A DNA stretch of 10,833 nucleotides from an uncultured Polaribacter sp. (GTDB lineage: Bacteria > Bacteroidota > Bacteroidia > Flavobacteriales > Flavobacteriaceae), in the NCBI GenBank assembly GCA_913050305.1, contig CAJXAS010000044.1, forward strand, positions 1 to 10,833, read 5' to 3'. Position numbers and translations under genes: made by a program. The notes under the pieces were generated by a model that saw only the letters and a list, made by a program, of their open reading frames with translations, did no database searches and was not told the DNA's origin. Positions 1-6,756 of the stretch are shown piece by piece. Positions within the stretch are counted from its first letter, which is position 1; each line of letters begins with the position of its first letter.

Positions 1-1457
1 ACATCTAAATCGTTTGTTGGCTCATCTAATAGTAAAACATTTCCTTCTTCTTTTAAGGTCATTGCTAAATGCAATCTGTTCCGTTCACCACCAGAAAGAG
101 TATTCACTTTTTTATTTTGTTCACTTCCAGAAAAATTAAAACGACTTAAATAAGCACGAGAATTTACTTGCTTACCACCCATCATAACCAAATCTTGTCC
201 ATCAGAAAAATTCTGCCAAATTGTTTTCTCAGCGTCTATATTAGAATGTGCTTGATCTACGTAAGCTATTTTTGCAGTTTCACCTACATTAAAGCTTCCT
301 ACATCCGGTTTCTCTTCACCCATGATCATTTTAAATATCGTAGTTTTACCTGCACCGTTTGGACCAATAATACCTACAATTCCTGCCTGTGGCAAGTTAA
401 ATTCTAAATTTTCATATAATAGTTTATCTCCAAAAGCCTTAGAAACACCACTTGCTTCAATAACATTTGTTCCTAAACGTGGACCGTTTGGTATATATAT
501 TTCAAGTTTTTCGTCTACCTGCTTTTGGTCTTGACTCATTAACTTGTCATAATTCTTTAAACGTGCTTTTTGTTTAGTTTGTCTTCCTTTAGCACCTTGT
601 CTAACCCATTCTAGTTCTCTTTCTAATGTTTTTTGACGTTTAGAAGCTGTTTTGCTTTCTTTAGCCATTCTTTGAGATTTTTGATCTAACCAAGAAGAGT
701 AATTACCTTTCCAGGGGATGCCTTCTCCTCTATCCAATTCTAAAATCCAACCAGCTACATTGTCTAAGAAGTATCTATCATGCGTTACTGCAATAACAGT
801 ACCTTTATATTGTGCTAAATGATGTTCTAACCAATGAACAGACTCTGCATCTAAATGGTTGGTTGGTTCATCTAATAATAAAATTTCTGGTTCTTGTAAT
901 AGCAATCTACAAAGTGCAACTCTACGTTTCTCTCCACCAGAAAGCACTCCTATCTTTTTATCAGAGTCTGGTGTTCTCAGCGCATCCATTGCAATTTCTA
1001 ATTTGGTATCTAATTCCCAAGCATTTGCTGCATCAATTTTATCCTGTAATTCAGCTTGTTGAGCCATTAGCTTATCCATCTTATCTGCATCAGAATACAC
1101 TTCTTCCAATCCAAACATGTCGTTTATTTTATTGTATTCATCAAGAATTGCAACAGTTTCTGCAACTCCTTCTTTTACAATTTCTAAAACTGTTTTTTCT
1201 GGATCCAACTGCGGTTCTTGCTCTAAATAACCAACATTATAGCCTGGTGAAAAAGAAACGTCTCCTTGATAATTCTTTTCTACGCCCGCTATTATTTTTA
1301 GTAATGTCGATTTACCAGAACCGTTTAAACCAAGAATCCCGATTTTTGCACCATAGAAAAAACTTAAATAAATATCTTTTAACACCTGTTTACCTGTTGA
1401 TTGATAAGTTTTAGACAACTTATTCATCGAAAAGATAACCTTCTTATCGTCACTCAT
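1..1457 (-). CDS. ettA: Energy-dependent translational throttle protein EttA (ABC-F ATPase), C-terminus beyond window
   Basis: EttA is a cytoplasmic ABC-F ATPase that binds the ribosomal E site and gates entry into elongation according to ATP/ADP ratio (known for the family). The first 485 codons are present and uninterrupted from an ATG at 1457. Two ABC cassettes are visible. The first has a Walker A (GLNGSGKST, residues 43-51), signature LSGGE (172-176), and Walker B LLLDEPTNHLD ending near 203. The second has a Walker A (GPNGAGKTT, about 365-373), LSGGE (454-458) and LLLDEPTNDLD, which ends exactly at the window edge. The charged linker between cassettes (about 243-315, with repeated K/R and Q) corresponds to the P-site tRNA-interacting motif, and the insert at about 95-140 to the arm. 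The family is about 555-560 residues, so roughly 70-75 are missing because the window ends, not because the gene is broken. There are no membrane segments, which argues against a transporter. Other ABC-F members (Uup and similar) are less likely given the linker and overall match. Confidence 0.95.
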   Translation of the reverse strand, partial: MSDDKKVIFSMNKLSKTYQSTGKQVLKDIYLSFFYGAKIGILGLNGSGKSTLLKIIAGVEKNYQGDVSFSPGYNVGYLEQEPQLDPEKTVLEIVKEGVAETVAILDEYNKINDMFGLEEVYSDADKMDKLMAQQAELQDKIDAANAWELDTKLEIAMDALRTPDSDKKIGVLSGGEKRRVALCRLLLQEPEILLLDEPTNHLDAESVHWLEHHLAQYKGTVIAVTHDRYFLDNVAGWILELDRGEGIPWKGNYSSWLDQKSQRMAKESKTASKRQKTLERELEWVRQGAKGRQTKQKARLKNYDKLMSQDQKQVDEKLEIYIPNGPRLGTNVIEASGVSKAFGDKLLYENLEFNLPQAGIVGIIGPNGAGKTTIFKMIMGEEKPDVGSFNVGETAKIAYVDQAHSNIDAEKTIWQNFSDGQDLVMMGGKQVNSRAYLSRFNFSGSEQNKKVNTLSGGERNRLHLAMTLKEEGNVLLLDEPTNDLD

Positions 1458-1520
1458 ATCTTGTATTTTTTTTTGAAATTTATTGTAGTTAAGGTTCGCT
1501 ATTATACTAATAAAAAATAA

Positions 1521-1703
1521 TTAAACTCTTCCTTTTAAAGCGTTAAAAACCCAAGCAATAGCAAAGAAACCAACACCTACAGATGCAAAACCCCATCCTG
1601 CAATTTCATTATATCTAAAAGCACCCAACGCAATTAAACCTAACCCCACAAGTATCATTATAAATGTTGCCCAGGCAAGCACAGTATTTTTATTCATTCC
1701 CAT
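1521..1703 (-). CDS. Small two-helix membrane protein (resembles the CAL67264 family)
   Basis: This 60-residue protein is almost entirely two hydrophobic helices, at about residues 8-29 and 34-55. They are joined by a short FRYNEIAGW turn and followed by a basic tail (LKGRV), so both termini are probably cytoplasmic. The sequence resembles the small flavobacterial family that databases name after Gramella locus CAL67264; that is recalled, not searched. Its biochemical role is unknown. It lies 63 bp upstream of ettA on the same strand with no visible terminator between, so the two may be cotranscribed. The start is the first ATG of the frame; a second Met at residue 3 would change little. No Shine-Dalgarno is evident. 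A -7-like element lies about 30 bp upstream. Confidence 0.8.
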   Translation of the reverse strand: MGMNKNTVLAWATFIMILVGLGLIALGAFRYNEIAGWGFASVGVGFFAIAWVFNALKGRV

Positions 1704-1729
1704 AGTTAGTTGTTGTAATTAATTAGTTG

Positions 1730-1745
1730 ACCGACAAATATCGGT
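1730..1745 (-). promoter_or_regulatory. Inverted repeat containing a -7-like box upstream of the 60-residue membrane protein gene
   Basis: The sequence ACCGACAAATATCGGT has 5-bp arms (ACCGA/TCGGT) around a 6-bp centre. On the minus strand the centre reads GATATTTG, one base off the TAnnTTTG -7 consensus, and lies 31 bp before the ATG at 1703. I could not find a convincing -33 TTG at the right distance, so this is only a candidate promoter or operator. Confidence 0.3.
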
Positions 1746-1816
1746 ATTTTGTTTCTTAAACTTGTAGAAAAGTATAGTTTTTAAAGACTTATAAATTATT
1801 AAAAATAGTTACTTAC

Positions 1817-2377
1817 TTAATACCTTCTACCACCCATACCAGAAGATCCTCTTCTTCTTCTATTATTATTCATACCAGAAGAGGGAGGTGCCATTTGTCT
1901 TTTAGGAGCCTTTGGTAATAATTTTCTTTTTTGTTCTCTTTGGTATTTTAACCACTTTTTAAATTGTTTTCTAGATAAAAAACTTTTTAAATCGTCATTT
2001 AAAGTCTTTTCATGAACAACTATGCTATCTCTAATTGGTACAATAGTAATTTTTACTTTTCTTCTCACTTTTTCTGCTAGGTCTCTATTAGAATATAATT
2101 GTGTTCCTAAAGAATTTATAGTGAGCTCCAATTCTTGAAGTTTTGGAGTATTCAAAAAAGATATTTTTTTAATTTTATTATTATAAATTTTTAAAGAATT
2201 AAAGGTTTTATTTTTTGTACTATCATCTTTTACTTTTATCTTTTTTGGAACTTCCGTATAATTATAGTAAAAAATATTTGCAGAATTTTTAGCTACGTAT
2301 TTAGGAAACTCTGGAGCTTCTTGACTAAAAGAAAAATAACTTATAAATAATACTATTACAATTAATGATTTTTTCAT
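1817..2377 (-). CDS. Secreted basic protein of unknown function with Arg/Gly-rich tail
   Basis: I do not recognise the family. From the ATG at 2377 the product is 186 residues. A clear signal peptide comes first (MKKSLIVIVLFISYFSFSQ, residues 1-19, typical flavobacterial ending), so it is probably exported to the periplasm or outer surface. The middle (about 92-160) is lysine/arginine-rich and predicted helical, including LSRKQFKKWLKYQREQKRKL, which loosely recalls Spy/CpxP-type periplasmic chaperone helices; that resemblance is weak. The end is low-complexity: RRRRGSSGMGGRRY. There are no cysteines. An in-frame ATG seven codons upstream (2398) is rejected because it would put a charged extension before the signal peptide and would lie inside the -7 box at 2396-2403. 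It follows fadH by only 35 bp but has its own promoter. Confidence 0.75.
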   Translation of the reverse strand: MKKSLIVIVLFISYFSFSQEAPEFPKYVAKNSANIFYYNYTEVPKKIKVKDDSTKNKTFNSLKIYNNKIKKISFLNTPKLQELELTINSLGTQLYSNRDLAEKVRRKVKITIVPIRDSIVVHEKTLNDDLKSFLSRKQFKKWLKYQREQKRKLLPKAPKRQMAPPSSGMNNNRRRRGSSGMGGRRY

Positions 2378-2395
2378 CCTTTTAAATTTAAAAAA

Positions 2396-2403
2396 CAAAA
2401 GTA
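2396..2403 (-). promoter_or_regulatory. Bacteroidota -7 box (TACTTTTG) for the basic secreted protein gene
   Basis: On the minus strand this reads TACTTTTG, a full match to TAnnTTTG, 18 bp before the chosen ATG at 2377. Its position fixes the start and rules out the upstream ATG at 2398. It lies 10 bp after the fadH stop. A -33 TTG at 19-21 bp spacing was not found; the nearest TTG is only 12 bp away. Confidence 0.55.
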
Positions 2404-2412
2404 TAAAAAGAT

Positions 2413-4437
2413 TTACAATTTAGCAGCTAATCTACAGCCTTGATTTATAGCTCTTTTTGCATCTAATTCTCCAGCAAAATCTGCACCTCCTATGACATTA
2501 ACATTTTTACCCGCGTCTAGTAGCGGTTGATATAACTCTTTAAAAGGTGTTTGACCTGCACAAATAACAATATGATCTACTTTTAAAATTTTATTTTCTT
2601 TATTTTGAACATAATGCAAACCTTCATCATCTATTTTAGTGTAAGACACTTCGCTAATAAATTGAACCTTCTTCTTCTTTAAACTAGATCTATGAATCCA
2701 ACCTGTAGTTTTACCTAAATTGCCTCCAAACTTCCCAGCACTTCTCTTGAACATAAAAATTTCTCTTGGCGAAGGGCTAAATTCTGGTTTTACATCCTCA
2801 ATTCCACTTCTTGCTTCAATAGATTTGTCAATTCCCCATTCTTTTAACCAGGCATCTATATTAAGGGAAGTTGATTCACCTTTGTGCGATAAATATTCTG
2901 ATACGTCAAAACCAATTCCTCCAGCACCAATTACGGCGACTCTTTTTCCTACTGGTTTTTTATGTTTTAAAACATCAATATAACTTAATACTTTTTCATG
3001 TTCAATTCCTTCAATTTTTAACGCTCTCGGTTTAATACCTGTTGCAACTATAATTTCATCAAAATCTGATTTTTGTAAATCATCTACAGAAACTTTTGTG
3101 TTTAATTTTAAAGTTACTTTATGTAAAAGTATTTGTTTGTTAAAATAACGCAATGTTTCATAAAACTCTTCTTTACCAGGAATTTGTTTTGCCATATTAA
3201 ACTGTCCACCAATTGCATTATCTGCGTCAAATAAAGTGACTACATGACCTCTTTGTGCTGCAATTGTAGCTGCAGACAAACCTGCTGGTCCTGCACCAAT
3301 TACTGCTATTTTTTTCTTGTTTGTGGTTTGTTCATACACTAATTCTGTTTCATGACAAGCTCTAGGATTTACCAAGCAACTGGCTACTTTTTGTTCAAAA
3401 ACATGATCTAAACACGCCTGATTGCAACCAATACATGTGTTTATTTCATCTGCCTTTTCTTCCGCTGCTTTATTTACCCATTCTGGGTCTGCTAAAAAAG
3501 GACGTGCCATAGAAATCATATCCGCATCTCCGTCTGATAGTATTTTCTCAGCAGTTTCTGGCATATTTATTCTATTAGAAGTTATCAAAGGAATTGATAT
3601 TTCTTCTTTCATTTTTTTTGTAACCCAGGTGAATGCTCCTCTTGGAACAGATGTTGCAATAGTTGGGATTCTAGATTCATGCCAACCAATACCAGTATTT
3701 ATTATGGTGGCACCAGCTTTTTCAATTTCTTTACCAAGTTGCACAACCTCTTCCCAAGAACTTCCTTTTTCAACTAAATCTAGCATTGAAAGTCTATATA
3801 TAATAATAAAATCTTTACCCACAGCAGCTCTAATCTGCTTTACCAGCTCTATTGGCAAACGCATTCTATTCTCATAATTACCACCCCAAGAATCTAATCT
3901 TTTATTCGTTCTTTTAACAATAAATTGATTGATTAAATATCCTTCAGAACCCATGATTTCGACACCGTCATAACCTGCCATCTTAGACAATTCAGCACAG
4001 TTTACAAAATCTCTAATAGTTCTTTTAATTCCAGATTCTGTTAATTTAAAAGGCTTAAAAGGTGTTATTGGTGATTTTATTTTTGAAGGTGCAACGTTAA
4101 AAGGATGATATCCATAACGACCTGAATGTAAAATTTGCATACAAATCTTACCTCCTTCTTTATGCACAGCTTTTGTGATTTTCTGGTGGTGTATTGCATG
4201 TTTTTTTGAAGACATTCTAGCTGCAAAAGGCCCCGTCCAACCTTGAATATTTGGAGAGATTCCTCCAGTAATAATTAGCCCGACTCCACCCTTTGCCCTC
4301 TCTGCATAATAGGCTGCAATTTTATCAATTCCGTTTTTTTCTTCTTCTAGCCCCGTATGCATAGATCCCATTAAAATTCTATTTTTTAAAGTGGTAAATC
4401 CTAAATCTAACGGTTCAAAAATGTGTTTATATTTCAT
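2413..4437 (-). CDS. fadH: 2,4-dienoyl-CoA reductase (NADPH), FMN/FAD/4Fe-4S enzyme
   Basis: FadH reduces 2,4-dienoyl-CoA to 3-enoyl-CoA with NADPH, which lets beta-oxidation handle unsaturated fatty acids with even-numbered double bonds. The 674-residue product follows E. coli FadH (about 672) from end to end as I recall that sequence. The N-terminal half is an Old Yellow Enzyme-like TIM barrel (LGFTTLKNRILMGSMHTGLEE at 12-32). Its catalytic pair is Tyr167 (MGSEGYLIN) and His253 (NTGIGWHESRIPT). The 4Fe-4S ligands are Cys335, Cys338, Cys342 and Cys354 (CIGCNQAC...C). The C-terminal half has the FAD site GAGPAG (381-386) and the NADPH-binding GAGGIG (504-509), ending with the FAD motif around IGGADFAGELDA. 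The start at 4437 matches the E. coli N-terminus; an ATG nine codons earlier (4464) would begin inside the palindrome at 4454-4473. It is separated from the upstream pirin genes by a terminator, so it is its own transcription unit. No other beta-oxidation genes are in view. Confidence 0.96.
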   Translation of the reverse strand: MKYKHIFEPLDLGFTTLKNRILMGSMHTGLEEEKNGIDKIAAYYAERAKGGVGLIITGGISPNIQGWTGPFAARMSSKKHAIHHQKITKAVHKEGGKICMQILHSGRYGYHPFNVAPSKIKSPITPFKPFKLTESGIKRTIRDFVNCAELSKMAGYDGVEIMGSEGYLINQFIVKRTNKRLDSWGGNYENRMRLPIELVKQIRAAVGKDFIIIYRLSMLDLVEKGSSWEEVVQLGKEIEKAGATIINTGIGWHESRIPTIATSVPRGAFTWVTKKMKEEISIPLITSNRINMPETAEKILSDGDADMISMARPFLADPEWVNKAAEEKADEINTCIGCNQACLDHVFEQKVASCLVNPRACHETELVYEQTTNKKKIAVIGAGPAGLSAATIAAQRGHVVTLFDADNAIGGQFNMAKQIPGKEEFYETLRYFNKQILLHKVTLKLNTKVSVDDLQKSDFDEIIVATGIKPRALKIEGIEHEKVLSYIDVLKHKKPVGKRVAVIGAGGIGFDVSEYLSHKGESTSLNIDAWLKEWGIDKSIEARSGIEDVKPEFSPSPREIFMFKRSAGKFGGNLGKTTGWIHRSSLKKKKVQFISEVSYTKIDDEGLHYVQNKENKILKVDHIVICAGQTPFKELYQPLLDAGKNVNVIGGADFAGELDAKRAINQGCRLAAKL

Positions 4438-4453
4438 AATCTTGGAATTGAAT

Positions 4454-4473
4454 TTATTATGCATGCATAATAA
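4454..4473. promoter_or_regulatory. Perfect 20-bp palindrome upstream of fadH, probable operator
   Basis: TTATTATGCATGCATAATAA is identical to its own reverse complement over all 20 bases. It sits 16 bp before the fadH start, between that gene and the terminator of the pirin cassette. The length and position fit the binding site of a dimeric repressor (TetR, MarR or similar). There is no T-run on either side and no loop, so it is not a terminator. The cognate regulator cannot be identified here; it is not evidently the same motif as the sites at 6209 and 7978, apart from the AT-rich outer arms. Confidence 0.55.
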
Positions 4474-4503
4474 TTTGCAAGATATGTTTATTTTTCAAAA
4501 GAA

Positions 4504-4532
4504 AAAGCCAAAGAAATTGATTCTTTGGCTTT
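4504..4532 (-). terminator. Intrinsic terminator of the OsmC-MarR-pirin cassette
   Basis: A perfect 12-bp stem (AAAGCCAAAGAA / TTCTTTGGCTTT) encloses a 5-nt loop, beginning 21 bp after the stop of the second pirin gene. On the minus strand the stem runs into a T-rich tract (TTTTTCTTTT). On the plus strand it is followed by A, so it works for minus-strand transcription only. It separates the cassette from fadH. Confidence 0.9.
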
Positions 4533-4553
4533 AAAAAATTTATAATTCAATTA

Positions 4554-5261
4554 TTATATCATAGGAACATCAATAACTAATAATTTGCTTGATTTATTAG
4601 CTTTGATATTGACTTTATTTTTTTCAATAATTCCAATAGCATCTCTTCTTTTGAGGTTTTCATCTTCTATTAAGACTTCTCCTTCAATTAAGAAAAAATA
4701 AGCTCCATTTTTTAAATCATATGCTGTTTCAAAGCCTTTATCTAAATCGATCATCGAAATATATCCTTGTTGATTAATTGGCAAAGAACCTACAACTTGT
4801 TTATCATTTGGGGAAACTAAAACTTGAAATTTATTCTTTCTTTCTAAAGCTTCAAATATTTTTTGATTGTAATAAGGAGTTATATTTTCTATCTCAGGAA
4901 TAATCCAAAGTTGTAAAAAATTTACAGCATCTATTTTACTATCATTAAATTCTGAATGTTTTAAACCAGTTCCCGCACTCATTACTTGCACTTCTCCAAC
5001 TTCAATAGAACGTTTATTACCTATACTATCTGTGTGAGATAAAGCTCCAGAAATCGGAATAGAAATAATTTCCATATTCCTATGAGGGTGTGTTCCAAAA
5101 CCCATTTCTGGCTGCACCACGTCGTCATTTAAAACGCGTAGCATTCCAAAATTTATTCTTTCTGAATTTTGATAACTTGCAAAACTAAACGTATGATGTG
5201 ACCTTAACCAACCATGATCTGCATAACCTCTAGATTCTGCTTTATGTATTATTTTTTTCAT
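4554..5261 (-). CDS. Pirin family protein, YhhW-like (quercetinase-type bicupin)
   Basis: This 235-residue protein belongs to the pirin branch that includes E. coli YhhW, a metal-dependent cupin with quercetin 2,3-dioxygenase activity in vitro. It opens with the typical RGYADHGWLRSHHTFSFASY (11-30). The N-terminal cupin has the full metal-ligand set: His58 and His60 (GTHPHRNME), His102 and Glu104 (GTGLKHSEFN). The C-terminal cupin (about 145-235) is less conserved and lacks an obvious second metal site, as is usual. The length matches YhhW (about 231). No signal peptide is present, so it is cytoplasmic. It starts 16 bp after the stop of the other pirin gene and is the last gene before the terminator at 4504-4532. 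The true physiological substrate of these proteins is generally unknown; a role in removing or sensing aromatic or redox-active compounds is inferred from context. Confidence 0.92.
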   Translation of the reverse strand: MKKIIHKAESRGYADHGWLRSHHTFSFASYQNSERINFGMLRVLNDDVVQPEMGFGTHPHRNMEIISIPISGALSHTDSIGNKRSIEVGEVQVMSAGTGLKHSEFNDSKIDAVNFLQLWIIPEIENITPYYNQKIFEALERKNKFQVLVSPNDKQVVGSLPINQQGYISMIDLDKGFETAYDLKNGAYFFLIEGEVLIEDENLKRRDAIGIIEKNKVNIKANKSSKLLVIDVPMI

Positions 5262-5277
5262 ATTTTAACTTTCTTAA

Positions 5278-6147
5278 TTAATACAAATATCCCATTTTAC
5301 CCTGCTGATAGTCGCGCATTGCTTCCAAAATTTCTGTTTGTGTATTCATTACATAAGGGCCATATTGAGTAATTTTCTCTTTTATTGGATCTCCTGATAA
5401 AACCAGCAGTACCGTTTCTTTTTTTGCTTGAAATTGAATCGTATTTCCATCTTGCTTAAAGGTAACCATTTGATTTTCTCCTTTCTTTAACACTTCCAAA
5501 CCATTCACTAAAATTTCGCCTTCTAACAAATAAATTAAGGACTGATGGTGTTCTGGAATTTCTATTTCTATATTTCCTCCTTCATTTGCTTTTACTGTAA
5601 AAACATTTACCTCAGTTTGGGTTTGTATCAAACCAGATTCATTCTTTTGATGCCCTGCAATAAGATTTAATTGTACTTTTTTATCCTCAGAAAAAAGTTT
5701 TGGAATTTGTTTTTCTTCTAAGTGCTGATAATGAGGCGTCATCATCTTATCTTTTGCTGGTAAATTCAACCATAATTGAATTCCCTCTAAATCTCCTCCT
5801 TTTTCTACAAAAGCTTTTGTTGGTGCTTCTGCATGAATAATTCCACTTCCAGCGGTAGTCCATTGCACTCCACCTGCTTTAACAACCATCTTATTTCCTA
5901 AAGAATCTCTATGAAATTGTTCACCTTTAAATAGCAGAGTAATGGGCTCGAATCCTCTGTGCGGATGGGGTCCTAAGTCGAACGGATTATTAAATTCTGA
6001 AATTGCATAAGGCCCATAATGATGCAATAACAAAAACGGATCTACACTTTCTATTCCCTGTATTGGTAAAGGTTGCCGTAATTTTATAGGGCCCATGTTC
6101 ACAAAAGGACTTGTTACTATGTGCTGTATTGTTTTAAATTTTTTCAT
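5278..6147 (-). CDS. Pirin family protein (long form, metal-binding bicupin)
   Basis: This 289-residue pirin resembles the canonical pirin layout. The N-terminal cupin carries VDPFLLLHHYGP (35-46), then ligands His61 and His63 (GPHPHRGFEP) and His105 and Glu107 (GSGIIHAE). The C-terminal part ends with the family signature around GDPIKEKITQYGPYVMNT...DYQQGKMG. All four metal ligands are intact. Human pirin binds iron and acts as a redox-dependent cofactor; bacterial members act on flavonoid-like substrates in vitro or modulate partners, so the reaction here is open. It precedes a second, distinct pirin by 16 bp, so the two are cotranscribed. A 95-bp gap separates it from marR and contains the near-palindrome at 6209-6228. 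A weak -7-like TTAATTCG lies 18 bp before the ATG (6166-6173), so an internal promoter is possible. Confidence 0.93.
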   Translation of the reverse strand: MKKFKTIQHIVTSPFVNMGPIKLRQPLPIQGIESVDPFLLLHHYGPYAISEFNNPFDLGPHPHRGFEPITLLFKGEQFHRDSLGNKMVVKAGGVQWTTAGSGIIHAEAPTKAFVEKGGDLEGIQLWLNLPAKDKMMTPHYQHLEEKQIPKLFSEDKKVQLNLIAGHQKNESGLIQTQTEVNVFTVKANEGGNIEIEIPEHHQSLIYLLEGEILVNGLEVLKKGENQMVTFKQDGNTIQFQAKKETVLLVLSGDPIKEKITQYGPYVMNTQTEILEAMRDYQQGKMGYLY

Positions 6148-6208
6148 TTATTTTTAATTACTAATCGAATTAACCCTAAGGCTTATGCTTTAAATAATCC
6201 TAAAACTT

Positions 6209-6228
6209 ATATTTCCCAAGGGAAATAT
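6209..6228. promoter_or_regulatory. Operator-like near-palindrome upstream of the pirin pair (site 1)
   Basis: ATATTTCCCAAGGGAAATAT has two 9-bp arms that are exact reverse complements around a central AA. It lies 14 bp after the marR stop and 61 bp before the first pirin start. It matches the site at 7978-7997 at 16 of 20 positions, including the CCAAGG centre, and that second copy overlaps the cassette's main promoter. A shared site at two places flanking a marR gene suggests the MarR operator. An alternative reading as a hairpin terminator after marR is weaker: the loop would be only 4 nt and the downstream minus-strand tract is short. Confidence 0.55.
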
Positions 6229-6242
6229 TTTTATAAATTTTT

Positions 6243-6680
6243 CTATCTAATTTTATCTAAAACATTGCTTAAAACAACAGCCTCTTGTTCCGTTATATTT
6301 TCTAGAAAAGAAAGGTTATTACTGTTATCTATATTCGTTAATAAATCTAATCCTTGAGCTGTAATTTTTATATAAACAACTCTTCTATCAAGCTCACATC
6401 TAGCTCTTTCAATTAATTTTTTATCACAAAGCTTATCCATTAAACGAGTTGCATTTGGAGCTCTTTCTATCATTCTATCTTTTACAATTTGAACCTTAAT
6501 TCTATCTTTTGCACCCCGTAAAATTCTCAAAATATTATATTGCTGTGGTGAAATTAAATAAGGTTTAAAAAACTCATTTTCTTTGCTATTTAGCCAATTG
6601 GCAGTATATTTTATATTTATTAACGCTTTAACTTTATTACTTATAAATTTAGAATTGATATCTTTAGAAATGTCTCCCAT
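6243..6680 (-). CDS. MarR family transcriptional regulator
   Basis: This 145-residue winged-helix repressor has the MarR dimerisation helices at both ends. The DNA-binding core includes LISPQQYNILRILRG (42-56), recognition helix region ERAPNATRLMDKLCDKKLIER (72-92), and wing RARCELDRRVVYIKITAQG (92-110, with the conserved DRR). MarR proteins usually repress their own operon and neighbours and release DNA on binding a phenolic ligand or on cysteine oxidation. The N-terminal cysteine of OhrR-type sensors is absent. The only cysteines are Cys85, next to the recognition helix, and Cys95, in the wing. It lies inside the cassette, 76 bp after the glutaredoxin-like gene; that gap has a weak 5-bp inverted repeat (AGAGT/ACTCT, 6725-6743) and a 9-bp direct repeat, but no convincing promoter. 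The sites at 6209-6228 and 7978-7997 are its likely targets (inference). Confidence 0.93.
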   Translation of the reverse strand: MGDISKDINSKFISNKVKALINIKYTANWLNSKENEFFKPYLISPQQYNILRILRGAKDRIKVQIVKDRMIERAPNATRLMDKLCDKKLIERARCELDRRVVYIKITAQGLDLLTNIDNSNNLSFLENITEQEAVVLSNVLDKIR

Positions 6681-6756
6681 TATTAATGTTTTTTTCTGCT
6701 ATTGACTGCCATTCTTAGTTATTCAGAGTTGGCTTTTGACTCTTAATCAAAAAAAC

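Noticed and set aside
812..1414. A 200-codon open frame on the plus strand opposite ettA
   Set aside because: It is antisense to a strongly recognised EttA coding sequence, is rich in Leu/Gln low-complexity residues typical of reverse frames, and shows no domain.
3422..3877. A 151-codon plus-strand frame opposite fadH
   Set aside because: It lies wholly antisense to the FadH catalytic and Fe-S region and resembles no protein; it is a shadow of fadH codon use.
6209..6228. Reading the near-palindrome as a marR terminator
   Set aside because: The stem leaves only a 4-nt loop and the minus-strand T-tract after it is short and delayed; the matching copy at a promoter (7978-7997) makes an operator more likely. 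Not fully excluded.
6121..6357. A 78-codon plus-strand frame crossing the marR-pirin gap
   Set aside because: It overlaps both genes antisense and includes the operator-like site; composition is AT-driven (Phe, Leu, Lys) with no recognisable domain.
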